Source of the DNA: Brooklawnia propionicigenes
Lineage (GTDB): Bacteria > Actinomycetota > Actinomycetes > Propionibacteriales > Propionibacteriaceae
DNA length: 64,000 bases
NCBI RefSeq assembly: GCF_030297015.1
Contig: NZ_AP028056.1
Location: 2,614,939-2,678,938 of the forward strand
Direction of reading: 5' to 3'
A program made the translations under genes and the position numbers. Under the pieces are notes generated by a model, which was not told where the DNA came from, did no database searches, and saw nothing but the letters and a program-made list of their open reading frames with translations. This document shows positions 26,104 through 35,892 of this stretch, one piece after another. The number at the start of each line of letters is the position of its first letter. The first letter of the stretch is position 1.

Positions 26104-26844
26104 ATGTCAGTCGCTGAGCAGCTTGAGATTGCTGCGCCGGCAACAACCGCGCGACGCGGGTACTTTGCCGACGAAGATGCACCGCACCTGCAAGTGGCGC
26201 CTCGCCGGGCGCAGATCACCGACATGGTGATGCCCGGATTCGGCTTTGAGAAGTTCCCCATCGTGCGGGAGAATCCGCGCCGCCGCGCGCCCATGCGGGC
26301 TCTGCTCGATCGTTGGCTGCTGCGCGAGGGCAGTGCCCGCCGCGCGCTGCTCGACCCGAACGAACTGCTGGCGGCCGAATTGGTGCGGCTGTCGGGCCTG
26401 GATCCGCGTTGGGGCTTTCTGCAGGCCACCCGCGCAGCCGACGAAGGCACCGAGCTGGATCACTGGGCGGTCGGCCCCGGCGGTGTGTACCTGCTGAATG
26501 CCAAGCATCTGCCCGGTTCGAAGCTGCGGGTCAGCGGAGACCGGTTCTTGGTGGACGGCCACGATGAGCCCTATGTTTCGCAGATCCGTGGCGAGGCCCG
26601 TCGGCGCGCCGGTGGCTTCTCGACGTCGATGCGCTGGGAGATCGGCATCACCGGTGTGATCGTTCCGGTGAACGACCGGCGTCTGGTGATCGAGCGGTTC
26701 CCCGACGATGTTGCGGTCATCGATCAGTCCGACATCGCGAACTGGCTGGTCAACCGTCCCGAGCAGTTCAACAAGCGGCAGGTGCTGGCAGCCTTCGAGG
26801 CCGCCCGCGAAACCACCTTGTGGACGCCAAGGTTCGCGTCCTGA
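26104..26844 (+). CDS. NERD (nuclease-related) domain protein
   Basis: This 246-residue protein of unknown role has a central NERD-like core: GTELDHWAVGPGGVYLLNAKH, then SGDRFLVDGH, and the hydrophobic strand ITGVIVPVNDRRLVIER. NERD domains share the restriction-endonuclease fold and are usually linked to DNA processing. The acidic/lysine pattern (D, then NAK) that would form a catalytic site is partly present. No membrane segments. It stands 27 bp upstream of ligA on the same strand, so a repair role is possible but unproven. Confidence 0.65.
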   Translation: MSVAEQLEIAAPATTARRGYFADEDAPHLQVAPRRAQITDMVMPGFGFEKFPIVRENPRRRAPMRALLDRWLLREGSARRALLDPNELLAAELVRLSGLDPRWGFLQATRAADEGTELDHWAVGPGGVYLLNAKHLPGSKLRVSGDRFLVDGHDEPYVSQIRGEARRRAGGFSTSMRWEIGITGVIVPVNDRRLVIERFPDDVAVIDQSDIANWLVNRPEQFNKRQVLAAFEAARETTLWTPRFAS

Positions 26845-26868
26845 GCTTGGGGCGGCTGCCAGGATTGA

Positions 26869-29073
<2,205 letters not shown>

Positions 29074-29124
29074 CCGCAGGCGAGCCAGTCGCGCTCGGGG
29101 CCGGGATCTGGAATTATTGCTTTC

Positions 29125-29583
29125 ATGCGCGTACACATCGGGACTGACCATGCCGCTTTCGAGTTGAAGGAATACCTCGTCGAGCATCTGAGGGCAGAAG
29201 GTTTCGATGTGATCGATCACGGCGCCCATGAGTTCGATCCGAGCGACGACTATCCGGACTTCATCATCCCGACCGCCGAGGCTGTGTTGGCCGACGAGGG
29301 TTCGCTGGGGATCGTGCTGGGCGGCTCGGGCAATGGCGAGCAGATCGCGGCCAACAAGGTGAAGGGCATCCGCGCCGTGTTCGCCGATCGTGTCGAGTTC
29401 GCTGAGCTGGGTCGCCAGCACAACGATGCCCGGTGCGTGGCGATGGGCGGACGCTTCGTCACCCCGGAGCTGGGACTGGAGATCGCGCGGGCCTTCTTGA
29501 CTACGCCATTTTCTGGCGACGAGCGTCACGCCCGCAGGATCGCGGAGCTGGAGCAGTACGAGCAGACCGGCTCGCTTGCCTGA
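29125..29583 (+). CDS. rpiB: Ribose-5-phosphate isomerase B
   Basis: This 152-residue RpiB/LacA/LacB-family enzyme interconverts ribose 5-phosphate and ribulose 5-phosphate. The phosphate and sugar-binding residues are visible: HIGTDHAAFELKEYL at the N-terminus and GIVLGGSGNGEQIAANKVKG in the middle; the final helix GDERHARRIAELEQYE is typical. It lies 51 bp after ligA. The following hairpin ends the transcript before tRNA-Pro. Confidence 0.93.
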   Translation: MRVHIGTDHAAFELKEYLVEHLRAEGFDVIDHGAHEFDPSDDYPDFIIPTAEAVLADEGSLGIVLGGSGNGEQIAANKVKGIRAVFADRVEFAELGRQHNDARCVAMGGRFVTPELGLEIARAFLTTPFSGDERHARRIAELEQYEQTGSLA

Positions 29584-29601
29584 CGCTCCGCAAGTGGAGC
29601 G
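29584..29601 (+). terminator. Terminator-like hairpin after rpiB
   Basis: CGCTCC (29584-29589) pairs with GGAGCG (29596-29601) right after the stop codon. No T-run follows, so termination may be weak. Confidence 0.5.
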
Positions 29602-29653
29602 AAACGAGCAGGTCCAGTACACTTGGTCGAGTTCGCCACTTCAACGGCGGCAC

Positions 29654-29726
29654 CGGGGCGTAGCGTAGTGGCTAGCGCGCCTGCTTTGGGAGCAGGAGAC
29701 CGCAGGTTCGAGTCCTGTCGCCCCGA
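29654..29726 (+). tRNA. tRNA-Pro (anticodon UGG)
   Basis: This 73-nt cloverleaf has acceptor CGGGGCG/CGCCCCG, D arm GCG..GCGC, anticodon arm CCTGC-TTTGGGA-GCAGG with TGG at the anticodon position, T arm GCAGG-TTCGAGT-CCTGT and discriminator A. CCA is not encoded. Its 3' end is repeated at 46,789, marking it as the integration target of the island. Confidence 0.95.
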
Positions 29727-29727
29727 C
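29700..29727 (+). repeat. attL-like direct repeat (28 nt)
   Basis: It starts CCGCAGGTTCGAG and ends CGCCCCGAC, covering the T arm and acceptor 3' strand of tRNA-Pro. The match to 46789-46816 is exact over 28 nt. Confidence 0.85.
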
Positions 29728-29878
29728 GCCAATGTGCCTTTGACTAGGCATTATGCGTCCATGTACTCTGATCGTTCATCCTGTCGCCCTTGGGGCGGAA
29801 TCTGCGTGGTGGCTAGGGGTGATGTCTCGAACTCGGGCACGAACGCTGGGGCTTAGGGTGGTCAAGAGTGGACAGCTT

Positions 29879-29900
29879 GGTGCCCCATATAAGCCCCAAG
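29879..29900 (+). repeat. 22-bp direct repeat near the left end of the island
   Basis: GGTGCCCCATATAAGCCCCA followed by AG. The right-end copy at 46701-46722 differs at one base (GGTGCCCCAGATAAGCCCCA then AG). Same orientation, 152 and 66 bp inside the two 28-nt repeats; possibly integrase arm-type sites. Confidence 0.6.
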
Positions 29901-30440
29901 AGCCTGCGAGATATTGATGCGGAGCCCTTGACGCCGGTCTAGGAGTGTGCATTGCGGTGTCCAAGGATGGCTACGCGCCGGTCGGAAGGGCCGGCCTGAG
30001 GGGTCGTCTCTGAGGCTCACGATTGTTTGTTACTGACTGACGGTCATCCCGATGGTCGTGACCTCGCTCTCATGCCCAGTAGCGGACGTTGGCGGATGCC
30101 CGGAATGGGACGAGCGCGACCCACGAGGCTCCGGGACGGGCCAGTTCTAAACGCCGGATGGGTCACCTGATGGCGCTGTCACCGTGCCGGCTTGAACCGG
30201 TCAACTGAACGCTGCACGCCTGTGCTGGAACGGCGACGCGGACGGGTGCCTGGGTCGGCGCCAACGTAGCCGGGCGGCCGGTGGTTCAGGTCGCGCGGAG
30301 TGGGAAAGCAGCTGGTGGTGGGGACGTGGAGCTGTGGTCCGCGCCCGCCGGTCACGCGTCTGCGGCCCAGCCGTGTCATCACGATCGTCTGTGTCGGATT
30401 GTGGTCAGGGCGAGCCGACTCACCCGGCTGGCCTGATGAT

Positions 30441-30449
30441 TGCTAGAGT
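30441..30449 (+). promoter_or_regulatory. Extended -10 promoter of the island biosynthetic operon
   Basis: TGCTAGAGT gives a TGn extended -10 with hexamer TAGAGT at 30444-30449. This puts the start near 30456, about 57 nt before the first ATG. AAAGGAG at 30476-30482 is about 30 nt upstream of that ATG, an unusually large distance; CAGGA at 30495 is nearer. Confidence 0.5.
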
Positions 30450-30512
30450 GACTGGGGCTCGACCCTGAGCGCTTCAAAGGAGAACCCCCACTTTCAGGAA
30501 CTGGACCCCCGA

Positions 30513-31667
30513 ATGAACACGGCACATGACTCGTTGTCCCTCGAAGAGCTACGGTTCTACGCGGATCGACACTCCATTCCTGTTGAGGATGTGGTGTTCA
30601 TTGCCCTCAACTTCTTTGGCCTCAACTGGGATGTTGAATTCAATCGGATGAGGACTGCGCTGCGACTGTCTGAGGACAGCCGTTTCTCTGAGGCGCGGGC
30701 ACTCGATGAATGGAATTACTATCTGGCGCTGCCGGTGCGGCCGGACAGCCCGTTCCGGCTGGAGAATGGCGACCTGTTGTTGGGCTCCGATCTGGTGGGC
30801 CGGACGTTCGGGGCCACCGAGGACTATTGCGACTCCCACTATCAACGACGCATGGGAACCTGTCTCAACATCAATCCCAACACCCGGACCTCGTGTCGCG
30901 GGTGCGACTTCTGCTACACCGCCTACCAAGTGCCACTCGATCGCCAGAAAATGACAACACCGGATGAGATCCGCGGCTTCTTCACGAACTGGGTGAGTGA
31001 ACAGCGCGTTCCCGACTTGAGTCACCTGCAACAGATCTCCATCGTCACCGGCTGCTACGGCAGTGAAGCGCACCTGGTGAATTTCCTGCTGTCCTTGAGG
31101 GATGAAGCATCGAAGCTCGGGTTCGATGGTCGGATCTTCTACCTCGGGTCCGCGCTCTCGGACCCTGTCGCCATCAAGAGGCTGGGGGAGTCGGGACCGT
31201 TCGGCTATTGCATTTCGCTCGAGTGTTTCGATCGGCGCACCATCCTGCACCGTACGAAGGCCGCCTTGTCACTCGAGGCGATCAAGGAGACGATGTCCAC
31301 CAGCATGGACGCCGGCATGGAAGTGAACTACACGTACATCGTCGGCCTGGAGCCCATCGAGGAGTTCATCCCCCGCATGGAAGAGTTCACGGCGTGCACC
31401 AACAAGTTCCCCACCGTCAATCTCCTCCAACTGCACCAGCAGCATGATGCCGGGCTACGGGACCCGTCAGCTGGGACGCTCGACTACTATCTGAGCGCAC
31501 GACGGGCCATCGAGAACATCTACCGCGACACCGAGCTGCGTCCTAAGGCCTGGGAAGATTACCGGAGCCTGTGGTTCCTGAGATTCGGCGGGGAGGCTGT
31601 CGAGGGCCCGCGGTTCCCTGACAGGGAATCGATCAGTGAGCTGCAGGGGTTGAGCGTCGGTGCCTAA
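30513..31667 (+). CDS. Radical-SAM-like enzyme with atypical cysteine motif
   Basis: This 384-residue protein opens the island operon. Near residue 123 it carries CLNINPNTRT then SCRGCDFCYTAYQ: cysteines spaced CX2CX2C with an extra cysteine 11 positions before the first. The final CX2C followed by an aromatic residue is what a radical SAM cluster loop shows, but the canonical CX3CX2C is absent. Downstream, VTGCYGSEAHLVNFLLSL, GRIFYLGSAL and SLECFDRRTILHRTKAAL have the strand/helix rhythm of a radical SAM barrel. Substrate unknown. It overlaps the phosphoketolase-like gene by 8 bp, so their functions are tied. Confidence 0.7.
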   Translation: MNTAHDSLSLEELRFYADRHSIPVEDVVFIALNFFGLNWDVEFNRMRTALRLSEDSRFSEARALDEWNYYLALPVRPDSPFRLENGDLLLGSDLVGRTFGATEDYCDSHYQRRMGTCLNINPNTRTSCRGCDFCYTAYQVPLDRQKMTTPDEIRGFFTNWVSEQRVPDLSHLQQISIVTGCYGSEAHLVNFLLSLRDEASKLGFDGRIFYLGSALSDPVAIKRLGESGPFGYCISLECFDRRTILHRTKAALSLEAIKETMSTSMDAGMEVNYTYIVGLEPIEEFIPRMEEFTACTNKFPTVNLLQLHQQHDAGLRDPSAGTLDYYLSARRAIENIYRDTELRPKAWEDYRSLWFLRFGGEAVEGPRFPDRESISELQGLSVGA

Positions 31668-33789
31668 CGGCCAACCAGCACCCAGATTGTCGAGCATCAC
31701 GGACTTCTGGCGGGCCGCCAACTTTCTGTCGCTGTCGCTGCTGTATCTCAACCGTCCGGTCCTGGCCCCCAGCACGCTCGACCCGGAGTCCGTCAAGCCG
31801 CGGATCTTCGGCCATTGGGGGGTGTGCCCCAGCATCAACGCCGTCTACGCCCACCTGAACGACCTGTGCCGCAGAACAGAGCGACAGGTCAACCTCGTGG
31901 TCGGGCCAGGACACGCGGGCCCGGCCCTGGCGGCCTGCACCTTCCTCGATGACAGCCTCCACCGGGCGTATCCCCAGTTCTCCCGAGACCTGGATGGCCT
32001 CGCCGCTCTCCTGGCGTCCTACTCAACCGAGGACGGCTTCTCCACGGAGATCTCCATGGAGTACCCCAACGTGGACTATGTCGGCGGGGAGTTGGGCAAC
32101 GCCCTGGCCTTCGCACAAGGGGCCGTGCTCGGATCGCCCGAACGAATCGTCGTCGCCATGGTCGGCGACGGCGAGCTAGAGACCGCCGCAGGGCACTCCT
32201 CGTGGCAGGGCTTCGACTATCTCCATCCCGCCCATGACGGCATCGTGATCCCGGTCATCAACGCCAATGGTTTTCGCATGGGGTCGCGGTCGTTGTGGAG
32301 CCTGCGATCACGCGATCGGCAGCGCTCGCTCCTGGCGGGTTACGGCATCGTCCCCATCTTCGTCGGCGCCGACCACCAGGAGCTGGCCGACGCATTCGAC
32401 CAGGCCCTCGACCGCGCCCACACAGGACACGGGAGTTGGCCAGCGATCGTCCTGGAGACCCCGAAGGGCTGGACAGGCCCCGGCCACCTCAACGGCGAGG
32501 CGTTCCTGGGCACCCGCCATGCCCACAAACCCCTGCTGAAGAGCCCCAGAACCGATCCCCACCAATTAGAGGAACTGCGGTCCTGGTTGGCGTCGTACGC
32601 GCCCGAGACGCTGTTCACCGCGGCGGGGGAGCCCGCTCCCGGTGTCCTCGCCTGTCTGCCGTCCGGTGACAGCGGAATCCGGCCACTGCGGGTCAGCATC
32701 CCCAGCGTTCCCGGGGATACCGCGACGAGGCCCAGCGATCACGACACCGCGTTTGCGGCTCTTCGAGACGTCGCCATGAGCGCCGTGCAGGATGATGCGA
32801 GTGTCTACCTGATCGGCCCGGACGAACTCGAATCGAATACCTTCCTGGGGGCGGGCCATTCCACACCCCTTCGCCACGGATTCACCACCGACCCCGGCTT
32901 CGCCCCCGACTCTCGCGTGATGGAAATACTCAACGAGAGCGTGTGTTTCGACTGGTCCTGGGGGCTAGCAGCCAGCAACCGACGACCGATCTTCGTCTCC
33001 TATGAAGCGTTCAGCCCGATCTTCGCGAGCCAAGCAGACCAGTTCCTGAAGCAAATCCGGGCCGGGTCCCAGGTCCCGCACCGAACAGCCGCACCCGGCG
33101 TCACCCTGGTTCTGACGAGCCTGGGCTGGTACAACACCCCGACCCACCACAATCCGAGCTTCGTCGATTCCCTCGTCAGCCGTGTCGCCAGCCCCGAACT
33201 CGCCGTCTACATGCCCGTGCAACCGAGCTCGGCCGCGGCCTACATGCGCGAGGCGCTGTGCTCCACCGACCGGCTCAGCGTCCTCGTGGCCAGCAAGCAC
33301 GGATTAGGCCTGTTGGCGAAGCAGCCCTCACCTGGATTGCACCAGGAGCCCGAGACTCTCACCGGATGGACCACCCTCGCCGAGGCAAGCGCCACCGCCG
33401 GCCCATCGGTGTGCTTCGTCGCCGTGGGTGACCTCATGGCCGAAGTCGCCACCTACGTTGTCCCCCACGTGGCCACCAAGACCGGCAGGCACACCAACGC
33501 GGTCGCCATCGAGGACCTCAGCATGCTGGGCCACGCCCACCACCCCGGCTGGGAATCGCTGCTGCCCCGTCTGGAGCACAGCCACCACGTACTGTGGCTC
33601 TACGGGGGACGTCCAACGGCGATCAAGCCACACCTCGCGGATCTGGGACTCCTCACCGGGGCGACAGTGCTGGGCTTCCAGGACAACGACCAGGCCCCGT
33701 CCGGCCTGCCACGCCTCAGGGTGAACGGACTCGACCCCGAGACGGTGGTGGCGCTGGCTGTTTCTCTCGCGGAAGGGACACCACAGTGA
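31660..33789 (+). CDS. Diverged phosphoketolase-like thiamine diphosphate enzyme
   Basis: This 709-residue protein aligns by eye with xylulose-5-phosphate/fructose-6-phosphate phosphoketolase (about 790-830 residues). Matches: FWRAANFLSLSLLYL, GHWGVCPSIN, VVGPGHAGPAL, VGGELGNALAFAQGAVL, the diphosphate motif VGDGELETAAG with PVINANGFRMG, VLETPKGWTGP, and VSYEAF in the pyrimidine domain. Differences: the loop PSHFAPE...SIHEGGELG of true phosphoketolases reads STEISME...VDYVGGELG, and RAHQVPL reads RHAHKPL, so catalytic histidines and a glutamine are altered. It probably makes or breaks a C-C bond on a different ketose-like substrate. GTG start; overlaps both neighbours. Confidence 0.8.
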   Translation: MPNGQPAPRLSSITDFWRAANFLSLSLLYLNRPVLAPSTLDPESVKPRIFGHWGVCPSINAVYAHLNDLCRRTERQVNLVVGPGHAGPALAACTFLDDSLHRAYPQFSRDLDGLAALLASYSTEDGFSTEISMEYPNVDYVGGELGNALAFAQGAVLGSPERIVVAMVGDGELETAAGHSSWQGFDYLHPAHDGIVIPVINANGFRMGSRSLWSLRSRDRQRSLLAGYGIVPIFVGADHQELADAFDQALDRAHTGHGSWPAIVLETPKGWTGPGHLNGEAFLGTRHAHKPLLKSPRTDPHQLEELRSWLASYAPETLFTAAGEPAPGVLACLPSGDSGIRPLRVSIPSVPGDTATRPSDHDTAFAALRDVAMSAVQDDASVYLIGPDELESNTFLGAGHSTPLRHGFTTDPGFAPDSRVMEILNESVCFDWSWGLAASNRRPIFVSYEAFSPIFASQADQFLKQIRAGSQVPHRTAAPGVTLVLTSLGWYNTPTHHNPSFVDSLVSRVASPELAVYMPVQPSSAAAYMREALCSTDRLSVLVASKHGLGLLAKQPSPGLHQEPETLTGWTTLAEASATAGPSVCFVAVGDLMAEVATYVVPHVATKTGRHTNAVAIEDLSMLGHAHHPGWESLLPRLEHSHHVLWLYGGRPTAIKPHLADLGLLTGATVLGFQDNDQAPSGLPRLRVNGLDPETVVALAVSLAEGTPQ

Positions 33790-34454
33790 CCTTGACCACG
33801 ATGGACGCGTCGGCCGCATCCGTGTCGGCCGCGGTGGAGTGCCTGCGCCAAGGCACCATCGTGATTGTGCCCACGCAGCGCTGGTACATGGTCTGTTGCG
33901 ACGCCCGCCGGCCAGATCTCGTGGAGGCCATCCATACGGCCAAACAACGCCCAATGGATCGACCCTTACTGCTGCTCATGCCAGACGTCGCCACCCTGCG
34001 GTCCCTGTTTCGCACCAGCCACGAGACCGATCGCCTGATCGATCGGCTCCTCCCAGGCGAAATGACGCTCCTGCTGACCTGGCGCGACCCGGAGGAACAA
34101 GATAGGTACATCAGCGCTTCCGCGGGCGAAACACTGGTGAGCTGTGCCCCGAGCCTGTTGGGCGACATCTGTGCCCTCTTCGGCGCGCCGATCGCCTGCA
34201 CGTCAGCGAATGTGTCCGGGCCCGTAGCACCCCAGGGGGCCGGCCCGTCGATCAGCTTCGAGGAGGTCACGTCGTTCGTGGCGTCTTCCGGGCTCCAGGT
34301 CGCCCTCGCTCTGGATGGGGGAGTGTGCCCGAACTTCCAGCCCACAACCATCGTCGACGCCCAAGACGCCACGTCGACACCCACGATCACCAGAGCTGGG
34401 TTTATCCATTCACGCGCCATCGAGCGTGCTCTTCACGACAGGAATGCGACATGA
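33786..34454 (+). CDS. YrdC/Sua5-domain protein with altered substrate motif
   Basis: This 222-residue protein has the YrdC fold used to make threonylcarbamoyl-AMP or to transfer carbamoyl groups. Conserved: TIVIVPT at the first strand, KQRPMDRPLLLLM (KxRxxxxPL), LLPGEMTLLLTW and CTSANVSG. The usual PTDTVYGL is PTQRWYMV, so the site that binds threonine or carbamate is remodelled. A housekeeping tRNA enzyme is unlikely inside this operon; an acyl- or carbamoyl-adenylate step in small-molecule assembly is my inference. GTG 33786 overlaps the previous stop (GTGA); ATG 33801 is an alternative. Confidence 0.78.
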   Translation: MTLTTMDASAASVSAAVECLRQGTIVIVPTQRWYMVCCDARRPDLVEAIHTAKQRPMDRPLLLLMPDVATLRSLFRTSHETDRLIDRLLPGEMTLLLTWRDPEEQDRYISASAGETLVSCAPSLLGDICALFGAPIACTSANVSGPVAPQGAGPSISFEEVTSFVASSGLQVALALDGGVCPNFQPTTIVDAQDATSTPTITRAGFIHSRAIERALHDRNAT

Positions 34455-35257
34455 CCAACCAAGCCGAGACACCGGACGCCTTCAAGGGGACGTCGTACTA
34501 CTACGCCAAGTACCGTCCGGGCATCCCGGACGAGGTCGTGGACTACGTGCAGCGTCGATTCGTCCTCGACGGCACGGGAACCCTGCTCGACATGGGCTGC
34601 GGAACCGGACTGTCGACCCTAGCCCTGGCCCCGCTGTTCGACCACACCGTAGCGTTCGACACCAACGCTGAAATGTTGGCGGCCGCGCGCCAGGCCGACC
34701 CGGGCACCTCGAGGATCGAGTGGCAGCAACGATCCGACCGTGATGTTGTTGCGGGCGAAGGCCCCTACCGGGTTGCAACCGCCTGCCGCTCCTTCAACTG
34801 GATGGACCAATACCCCCTGCTCGACACGCTCCATTCGACCCTGACCTGCGGCGGCGGTGTCGCGCTGATCGGCGACGGCAGCTTCTGGACAGGTGACGAT
34901 CCATGGCAAGCCCTCATCCGGTCGATCATCCAACGCTTCCTCGGCGAGGACAGACGAGCAGGCAAGAAGAAGTACTCCGCCCCGACCGAGCCCTACACCA
35001 CGATGCTCACCAACGCCGGCTACGCCCGCGTCGAGTACGAAGACATTCCCGTCACCCGGACCTGGACCACACAGACCATCCTCGGCTACCTCTACTCCAC
35101 CTCCTTCTCCGCCCGCGACCTGTACGGGGATCGACTCGACGAGTTCGAAGCCACCATGACGTCCGAACTGTTGACGGCCAACGATGGCCTGGACCAATTC
35201 GTCGAGAATGCCCACTTCGTGGTGCAAAGCGGGATCCACGAGTGCCAACCCGAATGA
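34451..35257 (+). CDS. SAM-dependent class I methyltransferase
   Basis: This 268-residue protein has a methyltransferase-11/25-type fold: YYAKYRPGIPDEVVDYV before the motif I loop LLDMGCGTGLSTLAL, an acidic end of strand 2 (AFDTNAEML), and the post-I region ATACRSFNWMD. The N-terminal pattern is that of ubiquinone/menaquinone-type and trans-aconitate-type small-molecule methyltransferases, not nucleic acid enzymes. The C-terminal half is longer than the core and may cap the substrate. Coupled by ATGA overlaps on both sides, so it acts in the same pathway. Confidence 0.88.
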   Translation: MTNQAETPDAFKGTSYYYAKYRPGIPDEVVDYVQRRFVLDGTGTLLDMGCGTGLSTLALAPLFDHTVAFDTNAEMLAAARQADPGTSRIEWQQRSDRDVVAGEGPYRVATACRSFNWMDQYPLLDTLHSTLTCGGGVALIGDGSFWTGDDPWQALIRSIIQRFLGEDRRAGKKKYSAPTEPYTTMLTNAGYARVEYEDIPVTRTWTTQTILGYLYSTSFSARDLYGDRLDEFEATMTSELLTANDGLDQFVENAHFVVQSGIHECQPE

Positions 35258-35880
35258 AGGCTGTCAGCTTCGACATCGGCAACACCCTCCTCCAGGGCGG
35301 GCCAGGCGGCGGATACTGTTCCCACTTCGCGCGCTGCGTCGATCGCCCATTCGACTGCTTGCGGCCCATCTTTCGTCAGTACTTTCTGACGACGCGCACC
35401 GACCTCGCCGCAGCAACCAGGGCGGCGTGCGGCGCGATCGGCCACGCCGACGCCGACGCCATCATCGACAGCTATCGCCCGCAGCCTGCGCGGGTGTTCC
35501 CAGATGCTCTGCCCTGTCTCGAGTGGCTGAAAACTCGAGGCTTCAGGATGTTCGGGCTCAGTAACTGCACCCCATGGGAAGCAGGGGGGCTGGTTGAGAC
35601 AGGGCTCGCCGCGTTCCTGGAAGACGTGATCTACTCCTTCGACGCCGGCGCCATCAAGCCGGAACAGCCAATATTTCAGCGCGCGATCGAGCAGGTGGGG
35701 ATCCCCACCGCGGAGGTGACCCACGTCGGCGACAGCCTCGGCGCCGACATCCACGGTGCGATCAGCGTCGGCTGGAAGGCCGTGCTCCTCGACCGCGGCC
35801 GCTCCAGCGAGCATCCCGGCCTGCCACCTGCGGTTCCCGTGATCTCGACGCTCGACGACCTCCCAGACTCCCTCACGTAG
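35254..35880 (+). CDS. HAD-superfamily hydrolase
   Basis: This 208-residue Rossmann-like HAD protein has motif I SFDIGNTLL, motif II GLSNCTPWE, motif III lysine in AIKPEQPIFQRAI and motif IV THVGDSLGADI. In motif I the second aspartate of the phosphatase pattern DxD is glycine, so the general acid is missing as in some dehalogenases and non-phosphatase HADs. A helical cap (about residues 15-85) precedes motif II. Its position suggests dephosphorylation or a related cleavage of a pathway intermediate; the altered motif makes that uncertain. ATG 35254 overlaps the previous stop. Confidence 0.82.
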   Translation: MKAVSFDIGNTLLQGGPGGGYCSHFARCVDRPFDCLRPIFRQYFLTTRTDLAAATRAACGAIGHADADAIIDSYRPQPARVFPDALPCLEWLKTRGFRMFGLSNCTPWEAGGLVETGLAAFLEDVIYSFDAGAIKPEQPIFQRAIEQVGIPTAEVTHVGDSLGADIHGAISVGWKAVLLDRGRSSEHPGLPPAVPVISTLDDLPDSLT

Positions 35881-35892
35881 TCAGGTGGCGAC

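Larger units (their letters stand above)
29728..30512. other. 785-bp region without a gene at the island left end
   Basis: No reading frame here looks like a protein on either strand. It contains one copy of the 22-bp terminal direct repeat (29879-29900), many GC-rich inverted repeats (for example GCCGG/CCGGC around 29978-29997) and the extended -10 at 30441. It may be a decayed recombination module. An antisense frame near 30280 reads RDLNHRPPGY, a phrase often produced by reverse-translated tRNA ends, hinting at an older attachment remnant; this is weak. Confidence 0.45.

Noticed and set aside
29526-29732. Minus-strand frame GRQDSNLRSPAPKAGALATT over tRNA-Pro
   Set aside because: Antisense of the tRNA gene; a known annotation artefact.
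29728-30512. Integrase gene remnant
   Set aside because: No tyrosine-recombinase R-H-R-Y motif could be read in any frame. Only repeats and one weak tRNA-like antisense phrase are visible.
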